64,000 nucleotides of DNA from CAVVDT01 sp963747005. Lineage in GTDB: Bacteria; Pseudomonadota; Alphaproteobacteria; Rhizobiales; Aestuariivirgaceae. The notes beneath the pieces are model-generated. The model did no database searches, had not been told where the DNA came from, and saw only the letters and a program-made list of their open reading frames with translations. The position numbers and the translations under genes were made by a program. The stretch covers positions 1 to 64,000 of the forward strand of contig CAVVDT010000014.1 of the NCBI GenBank assembly GCA_963747005.1, read 5' to 3'. This document shows positions 35,796 through 45,352 of the stretch, one piece after another. Within the stretch, counting starts at the first letter, position 1. Each line of letters begins with the position of its first letter.

Positions 35796-35984
35796 CTGCG
35801 ACTCTTCGTGCAGGCGTCGATCCGCGATGCGGTCGCCGAGCGCCCGGGGCAGCACGCCGGCGCGCTCAAGCTGGGCAACGGCCTCGAAGCAGGCATCAAC
35901 ATGGGCCCGCCGATCGAGAATTCGGCAGCCGTCAAGGCCGAAGCGGACCGCAGCGGTGTGCGATCCATCTCGCCGGTTCAATGA
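35796..35984 (+). pseudogene. Aldehyde dehydrogenase internal fragment
   Basis: A plus-strand stretch reading LRLFVQASIRDAVAER, ALKLGNGLEAGINMGPPIEN, SAAVKAEADRSGV and a stop at 35982-35984. This is the segment just after the catalytic Cys of succinate-semialdehyde dehydrogenase-type enzymes (RLFVQ.SI.D, LK.GNGLE.G..MGP.I). Neither the N-terminal two thirds nor the C-terminus is present. It differs from the intact gene at 30863, so it is a relic of another dehydrogenase gene, probably left by deletion. Its tail overlaps the end of the deacylase gene. Confidence 0.6.
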
Positions 35985-37555
35985 TGCTGACCTGTCAGGA
36001 TTTCGCCGCCTCGGCGGCCGGTCAGTTCTCCGTCCATCACTGTGGGTGTCCCGTTCACGAAGAGATGAACAATGCCGACCGCCAGCCTGTTCGGCGCCTC
36101 GATCGTGGCGCGCTCGCCGAAGCGGGCTGGATCGAACACCACTATGTCGGCCTTGGCCCCGATGGCGAGGCGCCCCCGGTCGGAAAGGCCGAAGACCCGA
36201 GCCGGCAGCGAAGTCATGCGCCGAATGGCTTCTGCGCGGCTGAACGTGCCCGTCTCCTCGACCATGCGCCGCCAGAACCATGACGCCCAGGAATACGCTC
36301 CGTAGAACACCTCCTCCGCCAAGGGCCCATCGGGTGCGAGGGCGGTGGCATCCGAGCCGATCATGCAGTCGTCGGCCTGATAGGTCTGGCGCAGCTGATC
36401 CTCGTTGTAGGTCGTCAGGATCACCATCGGATGCAACAGTTTGTCGGCATCTGCGATCAATACGTCGACGGCTGCGTCATAGGGATCGCAAAGCAGACGC
36501 GTGCCGATCTGGCTGAAGGTGAGTCCCACCAGTTCCGCATGACTTGAGGAGCGCACCAGCCTCACCCGATCCCAGCCGCAGCGACTGATCAGGTTGCGGT
36601 GGCTCCTATGGGCCGCACGGAAGGCCGGATCCGAAAGGCGCGCACGGATATCGGCAGATGAACCCTCCAAAGCATCGGCAGGCACGATGTTCTTCAGGTG
36701 GGTGAAGCCGAAGGTGCGGGTATGCATGTCAAAGTTCACCGGATTTCCGCGCCGCCGCGCCGAGAGCGCGGTCTCCAGGCACTCGGCGATGGCCTGCGGC
36801 CCGCTGCGGGGCGTGATGTGCGAAATCTGAAGAGGAATCTCGGCACGTTCAGCCGTGCGGATGGCCTCTTTCACCGCCTCGACGGCGCCTTCATCGCGGT
36901 CACGGGTGTGGGTCGCATAGATGCCGCCATGGCGTCCGGCAAGCCGGGCCAATTCGATAATCTCGGATTCGGGAGCGCCGATTTCCTGGGCATATTCGAG
37001 TCCGGTGGAATATCCTGCTCCTCCCTGCTGCAACGCCTCCTCGAGCCGCTCAGCCAGCAATCGCTTCTCATTCTCGCTGGCGGCGCGCTTCGCCAGCCCC
37101 ACCACCCCGAGGCGCAACTGGCCATTCGGCACGAGGCTGAGCACATTCACCGCCGGCTTCACTTTTCTGAGCCGATCGAAATATTCGCTGATGCTTGCCG
37201 GCAGGGCCCCGTGCAGGCCGACCGGGCCATAGACTGCCAAATGCCCGAATGTCTGGCTGAGAAAAGGGGCGCAGCCATGACCGCAATTGCCGACGATCTC
37301 GAGTGTGACGCCTTGCATGACCGAGCTGACGGCTCTGGGATCAACCAGCAGGGTGTAGTCGGAATGGCTGTGGACATCAATAAATCCAGGCGACACCGCA
37401 AGGCCTGAAACATCGATGACCTCTGCCTTCGATGGCGCATCAATTCCGCCGATGGCGACGATCCGGTCGTTCTCCATCATAATGTCCGACACGACCGGCG
37501 GCCGGCCGGAACCGTCATATAGATGGCCGCCTTTCAGCACCACTGGCCTGGTCAT
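35978..37555 (-). CDS. N-acyl-D-amino-acid deacylase family amidohydrolase
   Basis: 525 aa metal-dependent amidohydrolase. The N-terminal beta-sandwich strand (VVLKGGHLYDGSGRPPVVSD) leads into the metal motif SPGFIDVHSHSDYTLL. Family hallmarks follow: GNCGHGCAPF, GGAGYSTGLEYA, HGGIYATHTRDRDEGAVEAV, ISHITPRSG and the late Asp region DDCMIGSDATALAPDGP. It would hydrolyse N-acyl-D-amino acids or related cyclic/acyl amides in the cytoplasm. Its start overlaps the hydantoinase B stop by four bases, so it closes the hyuAB-TRAP operon. Confidence 0.87.
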   Translation of the reverse strand: MTRPVVLKGGHLYDGSGRPPVVSDIMMENDRIVAIGGIDAPSKAEVIDVSGLAVSPGFIDVHSHSDYTLLVDPRAVSSVMQGVTLEIVGNCGHGCAPFLSQTFGHLAVYGPVGLHGALPASISEYFDRLRKVKPAVNVLSLVPNGQLRLGVVGLAKRAASENEKRLLAERLEEALQQGGAGYSTGLEYAQEIGAPESEIIELARLAGRHGGIYATHTRDRDEGAVEAVKEAIRTAERAEIPLQISHITPRSGPQAIAECLETALSARRRGNPVNFDMHTRTFGFTHLKNIVPADALEGSSADIRARLSDPAFRAAHRSHRNLISRCGWDRVRLVRSSSHAELVGLTFSQIGTRLLCDPYDAAVDVLIADADKLLHPMVILTTYNEDQLRQTYQADDCMIGSDATALAPDGPLAEEVFYGAYSWASWFWRRMVEETGTFSRAEAIRRMTSLPARVFGLSDRGRLAIGAKADIVVFDPARFGERATIEAPNRLAVGIVHLFVNGTPTVMDGELTGRRGGEILTGQHH

Positions 37556-39309
37556 CTGGATGCTCTCCTCTCCGCCCGAAGCCTGCTGGTTGCGTTCCGG
37601 TCGATGCCGGGTGGGCCGTTACCGGTCGTGATGACGACACCGTAGTCGCGTCGCGCCCCTTCGATGGACACCCGTTCCAGCACGACATCGCGCAACACCT
37701 CTTCCGGGTCGCGCTCATCAGGCGGGCCATAGCCGCCGCTGCTTGCCAGCACATGTTTGTAGACATCCCCGCGTTGCAGCGGACAGGGCTCGCGCAGCAG
37801 CACCGGCAGGACCCGCTCCTTTGCCGTGCCTGGGTTGACGACGTTCATCGAGGAAGAGCCATGGCATCCGCCGGCCAGTCCGAATGGCGGAAAGCGCCGC
37901 TTGTCGGAACGGACGGTCAAGAGTGCTTCGTCGCCGAGGAAACGGAACACGCGCTCGATTGCCAGACCGCCGCGCTGCCGGCCGGCGCCGCCGCTGTCGG
38001 TGACGAGGCCATATCTCTCCACCCGCAGCGGATAGCCGGCTTCAATGATTTCGATGGGTACGTTTGACTGGTTGGCGCCGACATGGGCAACGCCGTCCTG
38101 ACCGTCGTGATCAATCGTGGCGCCCGAGGCCCCCATGATCGTCTCGACGAATACGAAAGGCGCCCCCTTGTGCATGCCTCCGATGGAAGGAATGGTCGAG
38201 CCGCCGCTGCCGTCGGCCGCAACCCGCTCCGGCACGGCCTGGGCGAGCGCTCCCATGAGACAGTCGATCATGCGGAAGCCGGTGATGCCGCGCGCGCCGC
38301 AAGCCGAGGGGCTGCGCGGGTTGACGATGGTGCCCTTGGGAGCGATGACCGAAATGGGGCGCGTGAAGCCCTGGGCGTTGGGGATGTCGGCGGAAAGCAC
38401 GGAGCGGATGGAGGCGTAGACGGCTGCCTTGGTGAAAGGAACGGGGGCATTGATGCCGGCCTTGATCTCGGGCGACGTGCCGGTCCAGTCGACGGTAATC
38501 TCCTCGCCTGAAACCGTCACGGATACCCGGAACGGGATGGGTTCGGGCTCTTCGCCTATGCCATCTATGAAGTTCTCGAACCTGTAGCGTCCATCGGGGA
38601 TGTCGCGAATTTCGGCGCGTGTGAGGCGTTCGGCATAGTCATGGACGGCCGCGCAGGCGGCGCGAAACGCCTCGCGGCCATGACGGGTGAACAGCCTGCG
38701 GAATTCGTTCTCACCGACATGGCAGGCCGCAATCTGGGCCTTGATGTCGCCGATCACTTTATCGGGGAGACGGACATTGGCGGCAATGATGTCCCAGATG
38801 GTGCGATTCTCCACGCCGCCCGAGAACAGCTTGAGGATGGGAAGGCGCAAGCCCTCCTGGTAGATTTCGCTCGAGCCGATGGAATTGCTGCCCGGGACGA
38901 TGCCGCCAACATCGTTGTGGTGGGCCACGGTCGTTGCCCAGCCCTCGATCTGGCCGCCGATGAACAGCGGCTTGACGATATAGATATCGGGCAAATGCTG
39001 ACCGGCCGCGAGGTAGGGGTCGTTGAAGATGAATATGTCGCCCTCAGCGATATTCGATTGCTGCGTGGCGAGGAGATTTTCCATAGCGTCGAGGAAGCTG
39101 CCGAGATGCAGAGGCGTGGTGGCTCCCTGCGCCAGTGTGTGACCGTTGGCATCGCAAATGGCGGTTGAATAATCGATGGCGTCGCGAACGATGCTGGAGC
39201 ATGCGGTGCGCATGATAATGATCGCCAGCTCGTCCGCGATGGTCTCGAAGGCATTCTTGATGACTTCCAAGACTGCGGGCGATATCTCGTTGGAAAGAAC
39301 CCCGCTCAT
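37552..39309 (-). CDS. hyuB: Hydantoinase B/oxoprolinase-family subunit
   Basis: 585 aa. ATG 39309 overlaps the hyuA stop (ATGA). Family motifs: ISPAVLEVIKNAFETIADEL, HLGSFLDAMENLL, DIFIFNDPYLAAGQHLPDIY, TVAHHNDVGGIVPGSNS, and CGARGITGFRMIDCLMGALA near the middle. With HyuA it forms an ATP-dependent hydrolase of cyclic amides such as N-methylhydantoin or 5-oxoproline; acetone carboxylase relatives also share this fold. The substrate is not fixed, but the deacylase next door points to hydantoin- or lactam-like compounds. Confidence 0.88.
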   Translation of the reverse strand: MSGVLSNEISPAVLEVIKNAFETIADELAIIIMRTACSSIVRDAIDYSTAICDANGHTLAQGATTPLHLGSFLDAMENLLATQQSNIAEGDIFIFNDPYLAAGQHLPDIYIVKPLFIGGQIEGWATTVAHHNDVGGIVPGSNSIGSSEIYQEGLRLPILKLFSGGVENRTIWDIIAANVRLPDKVIGDIKAQIAACHVGENEFRRLFTRHGREAFRAACAAVHDYAERLTRAEIRDIPDGRYRFENFIDGIGEEPEPIPFRVSVTVSGEEITVDWTGTSPEIKAGINAPVPFTKAAVYASIRSVLSADIPNAQGFTRPISVIAPKGTIVNPRSPSACGARGITGFRMIDCLMGALAQAVPERVAADGSGGSTIPSIGGMHKGAPFVFVETIMGASGATIDHDGQDGVAHVGANQSNVPIEIIEAGYPLRVERYGLVTDSGGAGRQRGGLAIERVFRFLGDEALLTVRSDKRRFPPFGLAGGCHGSSSMNVVNPGTAKERVLPVLLREPCPLQRGDVYKHVLASSGGYGPPDERDPEEVLRDVVLERVSIEGARRDYGVVITTGNGPPGIDRNATSRLRAERRASR

Positions 39310-41411
39310 GGCAGAACTCCGAGTTCGATCACGATATTGCCGTGCTCGTCCAGACTGGCGACACCATCTGGAGGAACAATGGCGGTGCCCTCGTAGTCCT
39401 CGATGATCAACGGCCCGCGGCGGCCTCGCGCGGCAATGTGGGTGCGCTGGATCACCGGCGTATCGATCCACCCGACATCGGGACCGAAATAGGCCCGACG
39501 TTCCATCTCTCCGCACTTTTGTTCCATGGCAGCAAGCGAAATGGCCCGCTTGACGTTGTCGGCCCTGTTCTCATTGGCGTTCACCGTCGCGGAGACGTCG
39601 AGCGCAACGATTTCAACCTGGAAGCCATCCAGGCTGTGCCCATAGGTACGCGCGTGTTCGGTTTCGAAGCTTTTCTGGAGCTCTGCCAGCGATGCCTCGG
39701 TGATCGGGCCGTCAGGAATCGGCACCGAGAGCTCGAAGGCCTGGCCGACATAGCGAACGGCTGCCCTGCGATGCAGCACCGGGGTTTCACTCTCGACAGA
39801 AATCTTCGACATGACCGCCCCGACAAGACGCGCAAGCTGGTCCTCGAACTCGCTGGCGCGCACCGCATCGAGGCGACGCAGAAAGGCCTGTGACTGGCTG
39901 AACTGGACATCGCCCACACAAAGCCCGACGGCCGACAGGACCCCCGCCGCTGGCGGAATGACGGCGCGCTTCATCTGGAGCTGGCGCAGAAGCTCGGTGG
40001 CGAACACGCCGCCATTGCCGCCAAACGCGATCAGCACGAAGTCGGACGGATTGCGGCCCCGGTAGGTCGACACCGATTTCACCGCGCGGACCATATTGGC
40101 CGTGGCCACGACGAAGACCGACCATGCGGCGTCCTCAACCGGCATGTCGAGCGGAGCGGCCACCTGTTTGGCGAGGGCTTTCCGGCTCAGATCGGCTCGG
40201 ATGGGGACGGAGCCTCCTGCCAGCGCCGCGGCGTTGAGGAAGCCCAGGACCACGTTGGCGTCGGTGACGGTCGCTGCCTCGCCACCGGCGGCATAGCAGG
40301 CAGGGCCCGGGATCGCGCCGGCGCTGTCGGGACCGACCTTGACCGCGCCAGCCTTGTCGACCCGCACGATGCTGCCACCGCCGGCGCCGACCTCCGAAAT
40401 ATCGATCACCGGCAGCTTCAAGGCGTAGCCGCCGCCCTTCAGCAGGCGGCTGGAAAGCGAGATGCCGCCACCCACCTCGTATTCGTCGGTGCGGGTCATA
40501 TGTCCGTCTTCGATAAGCGAGGCCTTGGCCGTGGTTCCGCCCATATCGAAGGTGATGACGTTGGCACAGTTGCTCGCAGCCGCGGTGTAGGCGGCGCCGA
40601 TGACGCCGGCGGCGGGGCCACATTCGACAATGCGCGCCGGAAAATCGAGTACCGCCTCGGCATCCAGCGTTCCGCCGCTCGACTGCATCACCAGGAGTCG
40701 ATCGGAGAATCCGGCATCGCGCAGGCCGTCACGAAGACGGCGGATATACCGCGCCACAGGCGGCCCCACATAGGCATTGATGACCGTGGTGCTGGTGCGC
40801 TCATACTCGCGAATCTCGGGAAGGACGTCGACTGAAAGCGAGACAAAGCACTGCGGTAGCGCTGCGCGCAGCATCTCCCCGACGCGGCGCTCATGGGCGG
40901 GATTGACGTAGGAATGAAGGAAGCAGACGGCGACTGACTCGATGGACTCGTGCCGTAGCCTCTCTATGGCGTCATGGACATCATTCTCATCGAGAGGCAA
41001 GACAACGGCGCCATCGAAGCCGACCCTCTCGCTGACTTCAAACCGAAGGTTGCGCGGTACCAGCGGCGCCGGTTTCACGTATAGCGGATCGTAGAGACGT
41101 GGAACGCGGATGCGGCGCAGTTCCAGCACATCGCGAAAGCCTCTGGTCGTCAGCAGGGCGGTACGCGCACCCTTGAGCTCGACGATGGCGTTGGTCGCGA
41201 TGGTGCATCCGTGGAGAACTTCTGCGATATCGCCGGGCTCGACGCGCACGGCATCGACCAGATCACGAATGCCGTCGATGACGCCGCGACTGTAATCGTC
41301 CGGCGTTGACGGCACCTTTCGCGTTGCCAAACGCCCGTCCGGTAAGAACAGGGCGATATCGGTGAAGGTTCCACCGATGTCAGCGGCAATTCTCAAGCGG
41401 AGGTTGGCCAT
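39306..41411 (-). CDS. hyuA: Hydantoinase A/oxoprolinase-family subunit
   Basis: 701 aa. The ATPase fold starts with LRIAADIGGTFTDIALF, continues with VLHGCTIATNAIVELKGART and NAYVGPPVARYIRRLR, QSSGGTLDAEAVLDFPARIV, ECGPAAGVIGAAYTA and FDMGGTTAKASL, all diagnostic. ATG 41411 (MANLRLRIAADIGG) chosen; open frame continues upstream without family character. Couples ATP hydrolysis to ring opening with HyuB. Lies two bases after the TRAP large permease gene. Confidence 0.92.
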   Translation of the reverse strand: MANLRLRIAADIGGTFTDIALFLPDGRLATRKVPSTPDDYSRGVIDGIRDLVDAVRVEPGDIAEVLHGCTIATNAIVELKGARTALLTTRGFRDVLELRRIRVPRLYDPLYVKPAPLVPRNLRFEVSERVGFDGAVVLPLDENDVHDAIERLRHESIESVAVCFLHSYVNPAHERRVGEMLRAALPQCFVSLSVDVLPEIREYERTSTTVINAYVGPPVARYIRRLRDGLRDAGFSDRLLVMQSSGGTLDAEAVLDFPARIVECGPAAGVIGAAYTAAASNCANVITFDMGGTTAKASLIEDGHMTRTDEYEVGGGISLSSRLLKGGGYALKLPVIDISEVGAGGGSIVRVDKAGAVKVGPDSAGAIPGPACYAAGGEAATVTDANVVLGFLNAAALAGGSVPIRADLSRKALAKQVAAPLDMPVEDAAWSVFVVATANMVRAVKSVSTYRGRNPSDFVLIAFGGNGGVFATELLRQLQMKRAVIPPAAGVLSAVGLCVGDVQFSQSQAFLRRLDAVRASEFEDQLARLVGAVMSKISVESETPVLHRRAAVRYVGQAFELSVPIPDGPITEASLAELQKSFETEHARTYGHSLDGFQVEIVALDVSATVNANENRADNVKRAISLAAMEQKCGEMERRAYFGPDVGWIDTPVIQRTHIAARGRRGPLIIEDYEGTAIVPPDGVASLDEHGNIVIELGVLP

Positions 41412-41413
41412 CT

Positions 41414-42721
41414 TCAGGAGCCTGTTATTGAGGAGGACGGCATCGGCAAAAGCAGATTGGGCAGCCACAGGGTGATCTGCGGCACGAAGGTCAAGATCAT
41501 CAGAGCGACAATGAGAATGCCTATGAAGGGAAGAACCGCCCGGGCCAGGGCGCCGAACCGCAAGCCCGATATGGCTGCCAGGATGTAGAGCCCGATACCC
41601 ATGGGCGGCGTCATGATGCCGATGAGTAGGTTGAATATGACGACGATGCCGAGATGCACCGGATCGATGCCGAGGGTCTTGGCCGTGGGGATGAGAATTG
41701 GCACCGCAATCAGCATCGCCGGCAGGGTTTCGAGCAGGCAGCCCAGCACAAGCAGGAGAACGTTCGTCAGGATGAGAAACGAATTGGGCCCCAGTTGTGC
41801 ATTGGCGAGGGCGCCCGATACCGTCTCTGCGGTACCCTCGGCGACGAAGACATAGGACAGCGCCGAAGAGGCCGCGATGATGAAGAGAATGTGGGCGGTG
41901 CTCTTCACGGTATCCATCAGTGCCAGATAGACCGCCTTGAAACTCAATGTTCGCTCGATGGCGCCGACCAACAGGGCATAGAAGCAGGCCATCACCCCCG
42001 CTTCCGTCGGAGTGACGATGCCCGATGCCATGCCGCGCAGAATGACCAGCGGGGCAACAAGCGCCAGCACCGCCGAACGGGTGCTCTTCCACAGGGTTGA
42101 AAGGTTGAACGGCGTGGGTTCGGGCATCGGCGTGAGGCGGAACGCCGCAAAGACAGCCACCAGTGCCCAAATCAGGCAGGCAATGAGAAGACCCGGCAGT
42201 ATCCCGGCCAGGAACAGGCGGGCTATCGAGACGTCTGCGATGATGGCATAGACGACCATCATGATGGACGGCGGTATGATGGGGCCGAGCGTCGACACCG
42301 ACATGACGACCGAGGCCGCAAACGGTCCCGCATAACCCGCACGCGGCATCTCCTTCATGGAAATGGCCCCCAGCGCCGCGGCGTCGGCCACCGCGGCCCC
42401 GGAAATGCCGGAGAAAATGAGACCGGCGAGCACATTGGCATAGGCCAGCCCGCCCCTGATCGAGCCCACCGCGGCCTCGGCGAATGCAAAGATCTTCCGC
42501 GTCATGCCAAGCCGCGTCATGAGATGCGCCGTGAGAATGAAGAACGGGATCGCCATCAGTTCGAGGCTGCGCACGCTGGATGCCATCTGCTGTGGAATGA
42601 TCATCAGATCCATCCCGTTTGAAAGCATCACCACACCCGTCGCCAGCATGAGGCTGGCGGACACCGGCACACCGACAAACAGGAAGACGATGAAAAGGAC
42701 AATCAGGGCCAGGGAGATCAT
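41414..42721 (-). CDS. dctM: TRAP transporter large permease (DctM-like)
   Basis: 435 aa, about 12 membrane helices. Typical DctM motifs: PFFILTAHLMTRLGMTRKIF, GISGAAVADAAALG, ISMKEMPRAGYAGPFAASV, GPIIPPSIMMVVYAI and ATEAGV-like TPTEAGVMACFYAL. Drives sodium-dependent uptake of a carboxylate-like solute in the inner membrane. Four-base overlap with dctQ. Confidence 0.93.
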   Translation of the reverse strand: MISLALIVLFIVFLFVGVPVSASLMLATGVVMLSNGMDLMIIPQQMASSVRSLELMAIPFFILTAHLMTRLGMTRKIFAFAEAAVGSIRGGLAYANVLAGLIFSGISGAAVADAAALGAISMKEMPRAGYAGPFAASVVMSVSTLGPIIPPSIMMVVYAIIADVSIARLFLAGILPGLLIACLIWALVAVFAAFRLTPMPEPTPFNLSTLWKSTRSAVLALVAPLVILRGMASGIVTPTEAGVMACFYALLVGAIERTLSFKAVYLALMDTVKSTAHILFIIAASSALSYVFVAEGTAETVSGALANAQLGPNSFLILTNVLLLVLGCLLETLPAMLIAVPILIPTAKTLGIDPVHLGIVVIFNLLIGIMTPPMGIGLYILAAISGLRFGALARAVLPFIGILIVALMILTFVPQITLWLPNLLLPMPSSSITGS

Positions 42722-43278
42722 GGTTCGTCCCCGGTCAGATCGAGATCGGCGCGGGTCGGCGCGGGTTGCAGCACGCGGCGCAATGATTCCAGCGCAAGCG
42801 CTATGAGGCCCATCAAGAGCGGTACGGTGAACACGATGCGCGGAAAGCCGACGCCCGGTGTGTAAAAGGGCATCTGCAACTCGATGAGCGTCCAGGCGTA
42901 CCAGGCCGCTACGATGAAGACGATGCTTGTCAATGCCTGAACGACGCGCTCATAGGTGCGCCGGGCGCTTTGCGGCAGCAGGCTGGAGAACCCCACGAGC
43001 GTGATGTCTTGACCATGGTGATAGACGAGGTGGATGCCAAGGAAATAGACCCAGCTCGCAAGCAGGATGTTGGTCTCGAAAATCCATTGGAACGAGTACG
43101 AGAAGAAGGAACGCGACACGATTTCCATGCCGTTCATGCACACGATGGCTGCCAGCAGAACGACCGTGACGACCCGGAAGGCAATCTCGATCAGCGCACA
43201 CAGCGCATTGAGCCATCGCGCAATCATCACTGAACTGTTCGCCTTGGAGGCGCCGGCGGCGCGTTTCGCCACCGGCAT
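42718..43278 (-). CDS. dctQ: TRAP transporter small permease (DctQ-like)
   Basis: 186 aa with four membrane helices (LCALIEIAFRVVTVVLLAAI, FETNILLASWVYFLGIHLVY, LTSIVFIVAAWYAWTLIELQ, IVFTVPLLMGLIALALESL), as expected. ATG 43278 lies five bases after the dctP stop; a second Met (MIARWLN) 17 codons later would also leave all helices. The frame is open far upstream inside dctP, which is not coding. Confidence 0.88.
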   Translation of the reverse strand: MPVAKRAAGASKANSSVMIARWLNALCALIEIAFRVVTVVLLAAIVCMNGMEIVSRSFFSYSFQWIFETNILLASWVYFLGIHLVYHHGQDITLVGFSSLLPQSARRTYERVVQALTSIVFIVAAWYAWTLIELQMPFYTPGVGFPRIVFTVPLLMGLIALALESLRRVLQPAPTRADLDLTGDEP

Positions 43279-43283
43279 CCGAT

Positions 43284-44282
43284 TCAGTTGGGCAACTCGC
43301 TCACGGCCTTGAACAGCTTTTCGGGAATTACGCCTTCCTTGATGAGCTCTTGATAGAAAGGCTGGAGCTTTGCCCGCCAGGCCGCGCGATCGATCTCGAT
43401 CACCTCGGCATGATTGTCGCGCTTCATGGCCTCGACGTCCGACTGGGCGCGATCCATGGTTGTCTTGGCATAGACCTTGCCGGCCTCGTTCGCGGCATTC
43501 ACCAGAACTTGCTGCTGTTCGGCGGACAACGTCTTCCACACCCGGTCGCTGATCATGATGGGCCAGGTCTGGGGATATTCCTTTATGTTGATGATATAGG
43601 GCGCAACTTCGGTGAACTTCATTGAACGCACGAGGCTGAGCGGTGCCGTCACCGCGTTGACGGTTCCCTGGCGGATGCCGAGATAGGTTTCGGTCCAGGC
43701 CAGAGGAACCGGAACAGCACCTAGGGCCGCCCATGCGCGCTGATAGACCTGGTTCGGGAACATGCGTACCTTCAGCCCCTTGAGGTCGTCCAGGGAGCGC
43801 ACCGGCCGCGAGCTCAGCAGCACCCTGTAGGGCCCACGGTCGGCGTTCCACTCTGTCGAAAGCACCCGAATGCCGTGAGCCAGCAGCTTGTCGATGGCCG
43901 GCTTGAAGGAGGGGCTTCGCAAATACGCACGCAGCTTGTCGTGGGTACCGACAAAGAACGGCAGGGAAATAACGTTGATCTCAGGGCCCGCGATGGTCGC
44001 GTAATATTCAAGCGCCCCTGAATAGAGCTCCAGTGAGCCGGTCATCAGGTTCTCGAGCGCCACATCGGGCTTGCCGAGCGAGTCCAGCAGATGGATCTGG
44101 ATCTTCAACTCGCCCTTCGAGCCGTCTTCTACGGTCTTCTTGAAATATTTGAGAGCCACCTCTTCGGGGCTGTTGGGACCGAGTGACTCATTGATCTTAA
44201 GCACCCTTGCGGCATGCGCCGGCATCGCCAACGCCAGTGCCACCGCCATCGCGGTGATCAGCCGTGTGAACCAGGAACCCAT
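43284..44282 (-). CDS. dctP: TRAP transporter substrate-binding protein (DctP-like)
   Basis: 332 aa periplasmic protein. Signal peptide MGSWFTRLITAMAVALALAM with cleavage after AHA. Family motifs: KINESLGPNSPEEVALKYF, GLKVRMFPNQVYQRAWAALG and AVPVPLAWTETYLGIRQGTV (carboxylate-binding Arg region). RBS AAGGGAGG before the ATG. Heads the operon dctP-dctQ-dctM-hyuA-hyuB-deacylase, so the ligand is probably the cyclic or acylated amide hydrolysed by those enzymes. Confidence 0.92.
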   Translation of the reverse strand: MGSWFTRLITAMAVALALAMPAHAARVLKINESLGPNSPEEVALKYFKKTVEDGSKGELKIQIHLLDSLGKPDVALENLMTGSLELYSGALEYYATIAGPEINVISLPFFVGTHDKLRAYLRSPSFKPAIDKLLAHGIRVLSTEWNADRGPYRVLLSSRPVRSLDDLKGLKVRMFPNQVYQRAWAALGAVPVPLAWTETYLGIRQGTVNAVTAPLSLVRSMKFTEVAPYIINIKEYPQTWPIMISDRVWKTLSAEQQQVLVNAANEAGKVYAKTTMDRAQSDVEAMKRDNHAEVIEIDRAAWRAKLQPFYQELIKEGVIPEKLFKAVSELPN

Positions 44283-44351
44283 TGATTTTTCCTCCCTTGA
44301 TTAACTGCCAGCTCTTTCGGGGTCAGCTTGGTCACCAGACTACGTTCCGAG

Positions 44352-44390
44352 ATGCATCATGTCGAATTGCGAATTTGTATCCATATGCAT
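44352..44390. promoter_or_regulatory. Inverted repeats in the dctP/lysR divergent gap
   Basis: Two ATGCAT palindromes (44352-44357 and 44385-44390) flank AATTGCGAATT (44365-44375), itself palindromic. The array lies between dctP and the divergent lysR gene, where a LysR protein normally binds. No clear -10/-35 could be assigned. Confidence 0.35.
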
Positions 44391-44401
44391 AAACTTCCTG
44401 A

Positions 44402-45352
44402 ATGCCAGAGAAGCGGAGGGACGTTCGCATGCACCTGGGAATTTCGCTGAAGCAGATCGAAACATTCTATTGGATCGCGCGGCTCGGCAGCTTCTCCGAG
44501 GCGGCCGGGCAGCTCAACACCACCCAGCCAGCCATATCAAACCGCATCCGGGAGCTGGAAGGCTTTCTCGGAAGCCAGCTCTTTACCAGATCCGGCAGGA
44601 CGGTTTCGCTGACGCCCACAGGGCGCGATTTGCTGGAGCTCGCCGAGCGCTTCATAGAGCTCACCGACGAATTCCTGGTGCGGGCCCGCTCAAGCGGAGG
44701 AATTTCCGGTGTACTTCGCATCGGGGCGGCGGACACGATCGCGCTGACGTGGCTGCCGCGGCTCGTTGCAGAGCTTTCACGCCTCTACCCGCAGCTCTAT
44801 GTGGAGCTGTTCGTCGATCTAAGCGTGAACATCCAGGACAAGCTGATCGAGGGCGATCTCGATATCGGCTTTCTTGTCGGCTCGGCGCCCAGCCCGGACT
44901 TCGTGGAAGTCCCGCTCGGCAGTGTCAGCAATTGCTGGATGTGCGCGCCGCGGCTCGGCCTTTCCGGCCGAAAGATCACACCGGTCGAACTTGCGGTCAT
45001 GCCGATTCTCACCCATTCCCGCGGATCGCATCTCTACCGGGTGGTCAGGAAATGGTTTGCAGGCGCGGGTGTCCGGCGCCTGCGCATCCACGGCTGCAGC
45101 AGTCTCGCCAGCATGATCGAGATGACCGTGGCCGGCCTGGGGGTGAGTGTGTTGCCGCCCGTAATGATCCGGGAGCGCTATGGCCCCGATCGTCTGCAGG
45201 AAATCGTGGCAGAGCCCGCGCTGCCGCCGACGGACTTTACCTGTGTCTATGCCGACAAGGCGCCATCGATGATCTATCAGAAGACCATTGAGATCGCGCG
45301 ACGCGAGATTGAGGTTGAGCCATGCTTCCAGTTGTCTCGCATCGACGGCTGA
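44402..45352 (+). CDS. LysR-family transcriptional regulator
   Basis: 316 aa. HTH: ISLKQIETFYWIARLGSFSE, AAGQLNTTQPAISNRIRELE. Effector domain: VLRIGAADTIALTWLPRLVA, LDIGFLVGSAPSPDF, MIEMTVAGLGVSVLPPVMI. Divergent from the TRAP-hyuAB operon and so its probable regulator. A downstream Met (MHLGISLKQ, 27 bases in) is an equally good start. Confidence 0.92.
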   Translation: MPEKRRDVRMHLGISLKQIETFYWIARLGSFSEAAGQLNTTQPAISNRIRELEGFLGSQLFTRSGRTVSLTPTGRDLLELAERFIELTDEFLVRARSSGGISGVLRIGAADTIALTWLPRLVAELSRLYPQLYVELFVDLSVNIQDKLIEGDLDIGFLVGSAPSPDFVEVPLGSVSNCWMCAPRLGLSGRKITPVELAVMPILTHSRGSHLYRVVRKWFAGAGVRRLRIHGCSSLASMIEMTVAGLGVSVLPPVMIRERYGPDRLQEIVAEPALPPTDFTCVYADKAPSMIYQKTIEIARREIEVEPCFQLSRIDG

